From assembly GCA_023091735.1 (NCBI GenBank), contig JALKBU010001249.1, positions 1 through 13,840 on the forward strand: 13,840 nt of DNA, written 5' to 3'. Source of the DNA: Trichomonas tenax (Eukaryota; Parabasalia; Trichomonadida; Trichomonadidae). How positions within the stretch are numbered: position 1 is the stretch's first letter; the number at the start of each line of letters is the position of its first letter. Under the pieces are notes generated by a model. The model saw only the letters and a program-made list of their open reading frames with translations. It was not told where the DNA came from and searched no databases. Shown one piece after another: positions 1 through 7,356 of this stretch. The position numbers and the translations under genes were made by a program.

Positions 1-342
1 ATTGACACTTTTCCATTTTTCCCGCGCAAAAACGTCACTTTCCTTTATATTTGACATTCTGACTCTATATGTCAAACATAATTTACATGTCAGAAAAGCA
101 CGTTGTTCTATTTTGTCCCAGTCCCGTGGCTAAAGTATTGTGAAACTGGGTAATAAAAGGAAAGATTAAGAAATATCTCAGAGAAATACCCATGCTATAT
201 AGACTGGGCACTGATATGATATCATCTGCCATAGAAATCTATTGCAAGTAATGCTTGAATATCTTTGAAGAAAACCAAATCATGTATCGTCAAAAATAAC
301 ACGTAAAGTGTCAAAAATAGATATTTTAGGGTCAATAAAATT
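1..342. promoter_or_regulatory. Upstream region of the THOC5-like gene
   Basis: No convincing gene is seen here. The stretch holds a TTTCCCGCGC site at 18-27, which matches the E2F/DP consensus known from animals and plants. It also holds an inverted pair TTTGACAT (50-57) and ATGTCAAA (69-76), a second TGTCAG near 91, and a 10-bp palindrome ATGATATCAT near 218. A TCAAT at 332-336 lies 9 bases before the ATG at 343 and is an imperfect match to the trichomonad Initiator. The E2F site sits far from that ATG and may serve a gene beyond the left edge. All regulatory roles here are inferred. Confidence 0.35.
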
Positions 343-951
343 ATGAAAGGGATTATCAAAAAAATGGAAGAAAATCCATTTCAGAAGTTGAGGGAATTAG
401 TATATAGTATCAACGACCAAGAGACATTCAAAACGAAATTGATCGAAATTGTCGCGTATGTGAGTATGATTAACAAGCTTTACATCGATGTTTCGTTCAA
501 AAGAAATCAAATTTTCTTGCAATTGCAAAAAATCCTCAAAAATGTTCGTGCAATGCATGCTACAAACGATTCTTACGTTTATTCTTGCCAAATCATGGCT
601 GAAGACATTCATAATGTTGAAATTCCAGAATTTGACCTCGATGGACTAAACATTCGACCGAAAGAACAATTTATGCAGGAATGTGGTTATACAGAAGAGG
701 ATCTCGCAAAGATGAAACCAGAAGATGTGATGAAACAACAAATGTTGCATGAAATCAAGCGATACAAAGAATTGAAGCAGCAATATCACGAACTGCACGC
801 AAAGTCAGCTGAATTGAAAGCTAAATTATCGAATGTTAACAAATTATTTGCTCCAATCAAAACAAAGCTATTTGAAATGGACGAAGTCCTCAGCAACTTC
901 AAGAAGATGTACTTAAATACCGAGAAAACAGACAAACCAGCACAACCATAG
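343..951 (+). CDS. THOC5-like (FMIP-type) coiled-coil protein, short
   Basis: 202 residues, charged and mostly helical, without signal peptide or membrane segment. The layout resembles the N-terminal part of THOC5, a THO/TREX subunit that couples transcription to nuclear mRNA export. A first helix (about 45-85) is followed by a short acidic linker with PEFDLDGLN (about 95-103), then a long coiled coil with LHEIKRYKELKQQYHELHAK and a closing PIKTKLFEM, which recall the THOC5 helix and its LQPRLNSI-like end. Human THOC5 is over 600 residues, so only the N-terminal coiled coil is present, as in some divergent protists. The ATG at 343 has TCAAT nine bases upstream; a second ATG at 364 is possible and would drop seven residues. 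A TAAA lies at 973, just after the stop. The family call rests on remembered pattern similarity and could be wrong; a generic coiled-coil protein is the alternative. Confidence 0.5.
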   Translation: MKGIIKKMEENPFQKLRELVYSINDQETFKTKLIEIVAYVSMINKLYIDVSFKRNQIFLQLQKILKNVRAMHATNDSYVYSCQIMAEDIHNVEIPEFDLDGLNIRPKEQFMQECGYTEEDLAKMKPEDVMKQQMLHEIKRYKELKQQYHELHAKSAELKAKLSNVNKLFAPIKTKLFEMDEVLSNFKKMYLNTEKTDKPAQP

Positions 952-1387
952 AGAAAATTTATTTGTATTTTATAAAATGTTTCAATATTCGTCTCACATC
1001 CAATATTTACAATTTGCACTGCCTATACAATCTATATTTATAATATAATATATAAATTATGAGTTTTGATTTCAAAATCGGAATCGGATCAGTATAATTT
1101 AACGGGTAAGATTTCAATGCAAAAGGAAGTTTATATTTCCATTCCTTTTTGTCCATGTTCGTTTTTATTTTAATTCTGTTTTAATTTGTTTTTATTAGTT
1201 AATGATAACTTAAATATATAATATCCAGATCCTATTCTATCTAAATACATAATATCATATATTTAAATTTAATTAATTTTGTGAGATTATATTTAAGAAT
1301 TAAGCAATTTTATGTGATAAATCAGGGATAAAAACGAATTTAAGATTATTTTTAAATTGTTTTGTTTTTCATATTTTTATTGATTGA
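952..1387. other. Intergenic AT-rich DNA
   Basis: No gene is seen. The first part holds the likely 3' end of the upstream gene (TAAA at 973-976). The remainder is AT-rich, with homopolymer runs leading into the Initiator of the next gene. Confidence 0.5.
1369..1373 (+). promoter_or_regulatory. Initiator element (TCATA)
   Basis: TCATA fits the trichomonad Initiator TCA+1-pyrimidine-A/T. With A+1 at 1371, the 5' UTR before the ATG at 1388 would be 17 bases, in the usual range for trichomonads. The motif is short, so the support is its position right before the long ORF. Confidence 0.55.
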
Positions 1388-2359
1388 ATGAATTATGTTG
1401 AATATGATCCATTGAAGATTTTAAATGATGAAATTTCTACACGAAAGCAGCAAATCGCAAGGACAACAGCAAAATACACTTCTCTCAAGAAAGAATTGAT
1501 TCAAAAAATTAACGATCTAAAAGATCAAACGGAAAAAGAGAAAGAAACAATGAAAAACGACACAGAAGAGCAAATACAAACACTTACAGAATCTTTTAAA
1601 CAGAAAATCGAAAAAATGAAGAAAGATAATGCAGAAAGAATCTTTCAGATACAGAATTCAGTCACACCAGACTATACAACAGAAAGTAGAATCGAAAATA
1701 CCAATGAACAACTCATCAGATTGGAAAAAGAATTTAAAGAAAAATCTTATTTTTTAGAAGAATCGACAAAAAACGAACTCTCGAACATAGAATCAGAGTC
1801 ATCGAAATTGAAAAAGAGATCAGATAAACTTGCAAGAAAAATATCACAGATTGAAGCAGAAAGTGTTAAAGATTCACCAAATAAAAACGAACAGATCAAG
1901 AATATGAACAAAAGAATGAGTAAACTGTCATCAGATATCAAAAGCTATCAACTTGCTTTTGATATTCGATGCCAAAAATATGAAAAGAGTGAAAAGAATA
2001 CAAGAGAGTGTTTAATGTATGAACTCACAAAATTAAGGCGTCAGATCAAAGAAGTAAAGGAAAAAATTGAAATGGAAGTGATTTTAATATCAAATAGCCA
2101 ATTAGACCATTCGAAAAAGATTAAGAAACTCAAAAAAGATATTTATTCGTTAACTATGAGTCCTAAGTCTCCAAAATCATCTACTACGCCTACAATTAAG
2201 CGCATTCCTGAGAAAATACAATTTTTCGAATCTTGTATTCGTGATAATCGATCAGAATTGACTTTGAGGAAAGAAAAGCTTAGAAAATTGCAGGAAAAGA
2301 ACAAAATTCTTAGTTTCCAATCCAGAAAGTTGAATTTTCAATTATCCGGAGTCAAATAG
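1388..2359 (+). CDS. Coiled-coil protein of unknown function
   Basis: 323 residues, very rich in Lys, Glu, Asn and Ser, with heptad-like helices over most of its length (about 10-250 and 270-320). There is no signal peptide, membrane segment or recognised domain. A break at about 255-270 reads MSPKSPKSSTTPTIKR, with clustered Ser-Pro and Thr-Pro sites of the kind used by CDKs or MAP kinases. The C-terminus after it is basic (LRKEKLRKLQEKNK) and coiled. The ATG is supported by the TCATA Initiator 17 bases upstream. Such proteins are common in trichomonads as cytoskeletal, basal-body or scaffold parts, but nothing here fixes a role. Codon use and length leave little doubt that it is a real gene. 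Confidence 0.75.
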   Translation: MNYVEYDPLKILNDEISTRKQQIARTTAKYTSLKKELIQKINDLKDQTEKEKETMKNDTEEQIQTLTESFKQKIEKMKKDNAERIFQIQNSVTPDYTTESRIENTNEQLIRLEKEFKEKSYFLEESTKNELSNIESESSKLKKRSDKLARKISQIEAESVKDSPNKNEQIKNMNKRMSKLSSDIKSYQLAFDIRCQKYEKSEKNTRECLMYELTKLRRQIKEVKEKIEMEVILISNSQLDHSKKIKKLKKDIYSLTMSPKSPKSSTTPTIKRIPEKIQFFESCIRDNRSELTLRKEKLRKLQEKNKILSFQSRKLNFQLSGVK

Positions 2360-2621
2360 ATTTTATTTCTGTATTTATGACTCCACATTCCTATAAATTG
2401 TTTTATATGTTTGTAATATTGTATTGTTAAACTGTTATTCTATTCATAGCAAATATATATTTTGTATTTTGAATAATTATTAAATAATATGAATTTCCAT
2501 GAAGATATTTATTATAAAAGTTATAGATTGTTGAGTTTCATGGTTGCTTTCGGTAAAAATGCAAATTAAGAAATAAATATATATTTTAAATTTATGTGTA
2601 AAGTGACCAAAAACATTAGAT
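2360..2621. other. Convergent intergenic region
   Basis: Lies between two genes that end toward each other. A TAAA at 2394-2397 is a candidate poly(A) signal for the plus-strand gene. The rest is AT-rich with no ORF. Confidence 0.4.
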
Positions 2622-2624
2622 TTA
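2621..2624 (-). terminator. UAAA poly(A) signal overlapping the stop codon
   Basis: On the minus strand the last codon GAA is followed by TAAA, so the stop TAA is part of the tetranucleotide. Overlap of a UAAA cleavage/polyadenylation signal with the stop codon is a known trichomonad feature. Confidence 0.5.
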
Positions 2625-3680
2625 TTCGAATTTGTTAATTCTATCCTTACCCTCGATTGTATTAAGTCTATATGTGAATGAGTCGATTAATCTCGCAAGC
2701 ATAAACGCTCCACCGAAAATAGAGATAAGTCTAGCAATGAGAACAGTGATGCTTGGACGATCCGGCGTCCTTGTGACAGCGACTGGTGCGAAGTTATAAA
2801 CGAAGAAAATTCCTGGACCATATCTTGCACGCGCTGTAACAGGAATTTCTGCGTAGTTGACCGTGAACTGGAATCCACGTGTGGCCTTTCCGCCCTGTGT
2901 TTCGACGACTGTTGGCACTGCTTTGAGGTTATATCTGTAATGAATATGTCCTGGATTCTTCTGGATGACTCTCGTGTGGTCGAGTGGTGATGGAGCCAAT
3001 GGGGCACCGAATGTAATGTGTTCTATATCGTGTGTAAGATTTAACGTGTCGACCAAAGGTGAATAATCGTGAATATGACCGTATTGATTGTAAACGTTGA
3101 TGCCTGGCGCTACGTGGAAACCACCTTCGATAGCATTAACGTGAAGTGTTCCGTAAGCTTGGCATCTTTCTTTTCCATCGAATTCAATGCCTTCAGCGCG
3201 GCACTGAGCCCATGTTGAGAGATTTCCGATGCTCCAGCTGCGTTCCTGATAAGCAGAGACGATTTCTTCGCATGTTTGGCAGCATTTCCTTTGCATTGAT
3301 TCGGCTCCATAGCAAGAACCGCATTCTTCGGCAATCTGTGTTTGCGGGATTGGATTTCCATTTTGATCAACTCTGACCTTGAAGAGAGACTTCGAATCTG
3401 GGCGATTTCCAGTTCCAATCATATCGAAAACGTCCAAGTGAAGTAGAACGCATGGAACAGAGATGGTAAAGTTGAAGGAGATCGTCAGCTCATTGAGTGC
3501 ACCGCGAAGATCGGACACAGAGACGAGCTGTTCGTGAATTGGAGGCCGAAGATAAGTAAGGACCTCTGAAAAGCACAAAATAAGGGCGCATGTGATCATA
3601 AGGATGGAGTTGATAGCGCCGCAGTTCGTTTTGTGCGTCATCGCGCTGTCGATAAACTTCGGGAAGAAATCAAGACGCAT
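2622..3680 (-). CDS. ERV46: Erv46/ERGIC3-like cargo receptor
   Basis: 352 residues from the chosen start. Erv46 forms a complex with Erv41, cycles between ER and Golgi in COPII and COPI vesicles, and retrieves escaped ER proteins. The N-terminus reads MRLDFFPKFIDSAMTHKTNCG, a typical family opening, followed by a membrane helix (about 24-42). The lumenal domain carries the diagnostic cysteine cluster CGSCYGAE, then KCCQTCEEIVSAYQERSW (about 120-149). A second membrane helix (about 309-330) leads to a short cytosolic tail. The open frame runs to an ATG at 3749, but those 23 extra residues are Asn/Ser/Lys-rich and unlike the family. The ATG at 3680 has a perfect TCATT Initiator 17 bases before it, so it is preferred. 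The tail ends in INKFE and lacks an obvious KKXX or diphenylalanine signal. No Erv41 partner is in the window. Confidence 0.93.
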   Translation of the reverse strand: MRLDFFPKFIDSAMTHKTNCGAINSILMITCALILCFSEVLTYLRPPIHEQLVSVSDLRGALNELTISFNFTISVPCVLLHLDVFDMIGTGNRPDSKSLFKVRVDQNGNPIPQTQIAEECGSCYGAESMQRKCCQTCEEIVSAYQERSWSIGNLSTWAQCRAEGIEFDGKERCQAYGTLHVNAIEGGFHVAPGINVYNQYGHIHDYSPLVDTLNLTHDIEHITFGAPLAPSPLDHTRVIQKNPGHIHYRYNLKAVPTVVETQGGKATRGFQFTVNYAEIPVTARARYGPGIFFVYNFAPVAVTRTPDRPSITVLIARLISIFGGAFMLARLIDSFTYRLNTIEGKDRINKFE

Positions 3681-3694
3681 TTTTTTTTCGAATA

Positions 3695-3699
3695 AATGA
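3695..3699 (-). promoter_or_regulatory. Initiator element (TCATT) of the Erv46-like gene
   Basis: The minus strand reads TCATT with A+1 at 3697, giving a 17-base 5' UTR to the ATG at 3680, with an A-run just before that ATG. It is a perfect match to the trichomonad Initiator and lies inside the longer open frame, which argues against the start at 3749. Confidence 0.6.
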
Positions 3700-3758
3700 G
3701 AAACCGTCGAACTATTTTTGGATATGTTTTTTATCACATATTTATTCATAATTCTCTA

Positions 3759-4190
3759 TTTATTTCACTTTTTGCTAACAAACATAATTGTTTTGATCTT
3801 GATTATGCCAAATTATCAATGATTCTTATTTTAAATGATTTGAATATTTATATTATATAATTTCATTCACTTTTTACTAATGAACTTTGGTGTTTTGATC
3901 TAATATTTGCTTGGAAATTGAAAATGATTTCATTAAATGTAAAAGATAGTTATTTTATAGTTTTAGTTTCACTTTTTACTCATAAATATCAGTGTGTTGA
4001 TTTTGATATTAAATTATAAAAAAATATTTTACTAGATAATTGAAATGGTTAGAATGCAGGCTGGTCCAGCTATTGGCGTACAAACATTGGAGATTAGAAT
4101 AAATATATATTATATTGGTATTGTGTATAAAGAAATCACATGTCGGTGTGTAGCATTTTTTTCACTTTTTGCCAATGAATATACTCGTTG
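3759..4190. repeat. Degenerate tandem repeat, period about 100 bp
   Basis: The core TTCACTTTTT followed by RCTAA or a near variant recurs with its CAC at 3767, 3868, 3970 and 4163, spacings of 101, 102 and 193 (about two units). Beyond the core the units share a TGTTTTGATCT-like stretch and an AAATT..AATGATT-like stretch. A unit between the third and fourth seems to have lost its core. The array sits immediately upstream of the minus-strand Erv46-like gene, so it overlaps its upstream regulatory DNA. A short open frame at 4045-4269 lies over it and is not credible as a gene. Confidence 0.55.
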
Positions 4191-4467
4191 TAATTATCAT
4201 TTTGCAAATTTATCAATATTAGAAGGCTGGCGTTTGTTTTGTATTCACATCAGTTTCCGCTCATGTTAGAAAATGTAATCAGAAAAATTCCTGGTCAATT
4301 TTCAAAATCAAATTTCGACATTTTGCAATAAACGAGAGAATACATTTATAACTCAAGTGGAATATATTTCTAAAGTTTTGAGTCTTAAATTTGAAAATTT
4401 AATTTTGACAATTTTTAAGATTTCATTATAAAATGATGTAGAATCTTGTGTATGTTCTAAATTTTGA

Positions 4468-4880
4468 ATAATTTGTGGTGGGATATCAACTGTCAGATCA
4501 AAAATTATCCATTCATTTTTATTTTCGAATGTTTTTCTTCCTTTTCCTGTTAACTTCGAGTTTTCCGCAAAGGAAACAAAAGCACTACAACGAGGCAGAG
4601 AGGAACTCTATAATAGAAAAATACAAAAATTGTTACGAGTGAGTCCAAAGTTTTCTAAAAATACAACAAAAATCTCGTTCTGAACTTAGAGAACTCGTTC
4701 AGCACCTTTCTGATGTTGCAAATGTTAGAGTTACAGCTGGAAAAGATAAGCACACTAAGCAGATGATGTTTTGCTGGATCTGCGAACATTGCAATGAATA
4801 ATGAATGGAAGAAAAAATTCAATGAACCAATACCTGGATATGATGCAAATTTTAACGAATTTAGCGGATTCATAATCTAG
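4468..4880 (+). pseudogene. Broken gene of unknown family (two frameshifts)
   Basis: Three overlapping stretches in three frames read like one protein. Frame A (4468-4683) contains KETKALQRGREELYNRKIQK and stops at 4681. Frame B (about 4670-4801) contains SELRELVQHLSDVANVRVTA and KDKHTKQMMF and stops at 4799. Frame C (about 4773-4880) contains AMNNEWKKKFNEPIPGYDAN and ends with TAG at 4878. Local base composition is less AT-rich than the flanks, with codon-like periodicity. I do not recognise the family. Two frame changes within about 200 bases argue for a decayed gene or segment, though sequencing error cannot be excluded. No promoter or ATG is evident. Confidence 0.5.
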
Positions 4881-6147
4881 CTTGTAAATGTTAAAAAAAA
4901 TTCATTGATGAGTATTTAATTAAGATTCACTTGAAATTAATCATATTTAAAAACATCTTATATAAGAGATACAAAAGTTTTGGGGCCTTTACTATACATT
5001 TGCTATAATAAACTTCCTTCAGCATGATTTACTTTTCAAACGCATAATGTTGAATTTTCTCAAGAAATATTTTTCTGACCAATATTTTTTCCTTGAGAAA
5101 TTATATACATACAGTGATGCCAACAAAATGGTCATTATAATTGTACAATTTTATGAAGTTTTGAAGGCGATTACAAGGGGTGCATCCAAACGGTTAACCT
5201 TAAGGGACGACTTCTTAGAAAATGTTGGAGATTTTAAAAATCCGTCACTATTCATTATTTTTCATGTTTCCTGAATGTAGTTTACTCATTCTGTCACTTA
5301 AAACGCAGTGACGGCGCTCCTTTAGACCTTGTGAAATTTTAAATTTTGCAATGACTTTTTATACTTCATTGAAACGTAACATGAATTTAACTTTTCGTTT
5401 TATATCTAAATATTGAAATTATTTTAGATTTGCTTCGTTTTTTGTAATTTCATATCATACCGTTTCGACAAATTTTAGACATTTCTTATACTCATCTGTA
5501 CATCTTAGCATCTACTTTGACAACACATCACAGCCAGAAGGTCAGAGCATTGGGAATTAATTTGTTTTATTGGGAATTTTGATATATTAAATTTAGAATA
5601 TTGAATGATGAATTGGCATAGTCACAGTTCGTCCACATTATTAATTTCTATGATATTTATATGTATAATATGGTAAGTTGACCAATATTCAATATTTTTC
5701 GAAATCTAATTAAAGACAAACAACCAAAATGTCATTCAAAATATCAAAAATATAACAAAGTCTATTAAAGTGTACAACAAAAATAATATATTATTTGAAA
5801 ATCCAAATTTTATCAAAAATACAATGAAATAAAGCAAATTTTTGTTTAAAAAACAATATAATACTCTAAATTAAGCTCATATTTCACTGAGTTTTAAAAA
5901 GATATATTTTCCCTTCAAATTTGACATTTGTCAGAATTTTTACAGGCATCTTTTCTTCTCATTATATCAACAAATATATTACAATTTTTATTTACAACTT
6001 TGATAAATGATCTTATTTAGTGTATTCTATATGTGAAATAAGTTAGAAGATAAAATAATGATTGCAAAGGGTGAAAAAAGATGATCTTTTGTCAAAGAAA
6101 TTTTGGCGACGATAAAAGGATAACGTTTAAAAATTAATTTTTGAACA
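4881..6147. other. Long AT-rich region before the kinase gene
   Basis: No gene is supported. A 75-codon open frame at 5047-5274 has no recognisable features and is probably chance. CCGTCACT at 5242-5249 is repeated inverted as AGTGACGG at 5307-5314, and GTCACT at 5293-5298 can pair with AGTGAC at 5307-5312. TTTGACATTTGTCAGAA near 5918 recalls motifs at 50-100. An ATG at 6058 opens an eight-codon uORF ending in TGA ahead of the kinase. No Initiator match lies within 30 bases of the kinase ATG. Confidence 0.4.
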
Positions 6148-7050
6148 ATGTGTGATGGTTTTCCTTTGCCCGATTTTGGGTCGGAAGATGCTCCGCTGCT
6201 GGCATTGGAAAGACCAAGCAACTACGCAACGCCCGAGTTTGCTACAATAGAGTTTGAAGACTTATGTCGAGATCTCGGGATGATTGTTAACCCACACACA
6301 CCCATTCGGTCGACAGGAAACTCATCAGTTTACAAAGCTAAATCGATGACGAGTGATGAATTGTGGGCACTCAAAGTTTCTAGGCATAAATCTCGAATAT
6401 TCGAAGAATTTCAAAAGCGAATCAACCTAACAATCTCAATATATCTCGTCCAATCATTCCAAATATACGATCAAATTAACTTTGCGATGCTGAAAATGGA
6501 ACTTTGCAATGATGGAGATATAACCGGAAGGACATTGACAGAATCAGAGTTGTGGTTATTGATCCACGACATCGGAAACGCTCTAAACATAGTCCATACG
6601 TCCGGCTGGATGCATTTAGACGTATCTCCATCAAATATCTTAGTCGAAGGAAGTCTTTTCAAGCTGGCTGACTTCGGAACACTCATACGAATAGGAGAGT
6701 ATGAGAGTGGCAATGAAGGAGCCGGTCCTTACTGCTCTCCAGAGACAATGTCTTATAATGGAAGAGACGACACAACAGTTGAAGCGCCAACAGATATATT
6801 TAGCTTCGGTGTTGTGCTGTTGGAGGCGGCATCGGGTTATCAGGCGCCGAGAGGTGGAGATGAAAGATACGGGCAACTTCGCTCAGGACAGATATTATTA
6901 GGAGGTAACTTATACAGCTGCTATTGCAGCCAAGAACTTATAGACCTTGTAAATTCAATGATTTCTTACGATCCCAATGATAGACCAACCGCAGCAGATT
7001 TAGCAAATCATCCCTGCGCGTTGCAAGCGAACGAAGCAAGAAATTTGTAA
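6148..7050 (+). CDS. Wee1/Myt1-like protein kinase, compact
   Basis: 300 residues, nearly all kinase domain. Wee1 and Myt1 kinases phosphorylate the inhibitory tyrosine or threonine of CDKs and delay mitosis. Visible motifs: a poor glycine loop (STGNSSVYKAK, 55-65), ATP lysine K76 in WALKVS, hinge MELCNDGD (117-124), catalytic loop HLDVSPSNIL (156-165), DFG at 175-177, EGAGPYCSPET (190-200), the F-helix TDIFSFGVV and a DRP Arg at 279. The HLD triad, the cysteine hinge with CNxG-like residues and the EG..Y..PE activation segment resemble Wee1/Myt1 rather than CDKs or CAMKs. Oddities: Ser160 stands where most Ser/Thr and Wee1 kinases have Lys, and the glycine loop lacks its usual glycines, so activity could be weak or unusual. 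A TGA at 6142 in the same frame fixes the start. No membrane segment is seen, unlike Myt1. Confidence 0.8.
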   Translation: MCDGFPLPDFGSEDAPLLALERPSNYATPEFATIEFEDLCRDLGMIVNPHTPIRSTGNSSVYKAKSMTSDELWALKVSRHKSRIFEEFQKRINLTISIYLVQSFQIYDQINFAMLKMELCNDGDITGRTLTESELWLLIHDIGNALNIVHTSGWMHLDVSPSNILVEGSLFKLADFGTLIRIGEYESGNEGAGPYCSPETMSYNGRDDTTVEAPTDIFSFGVVLLEAASGYQAPRGGDERYGQLRSGQILLGGNLYSCYCSQELIDLVNSMISYDPNDRPTAADLANHPCALQANEARNL

Positions 7051-7356
7051 TTTTTGTTCATTGTTGTTATATTATTTCATAAAAATCTATTCAAATTTTT
7101 GTGTGTTGAAACCATATCGAATGATTAAATATATTGTTATTTTACGATCAACTAAACTTATTTTCACTGTGATGGTCAACAAATACTATTTATTTAATTT
7201 TTCATATTTGATAATAATAAAAACAAACGAAATACATCATAGAAAAATAATATTTTTGCAAGTTTTGATTAGATTATAAATGATTTGTTGACATAAATAA
7301 ATTTGAAAAAATTAACATTTTATAAAGACAAAACAATATCTAAAAACTAGTATAAA
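7051..7356. other. Convergent intergenic region
   Basis: AT-rich spacer between the kinase gene and the minus-strand orphan gene, which end toward each other. A 72-codon open frame at 7061-7279 is low complexity (Ile, Tyr, Leu, Phe) and looks like chance in AT-rich DNA. Confidence 0.4.

Noticed and set aside
4045..4269. 74-codon plus-strand open frame
   Set aside because: Lies over the degenerate tandem repeat and has no protein-like features.
5047..5274. 75-codon plus-strand open frame
   Set aside because: No domain, Initiator or coding-like composition; likely chance in an AT-rich spacer.
7061..7279. 72-codon open frame after the kinase gene
   Set aside because: Low-complexity Ile/Tyr/Leu/Phe composition typical of AT-rich non-coding DNA.
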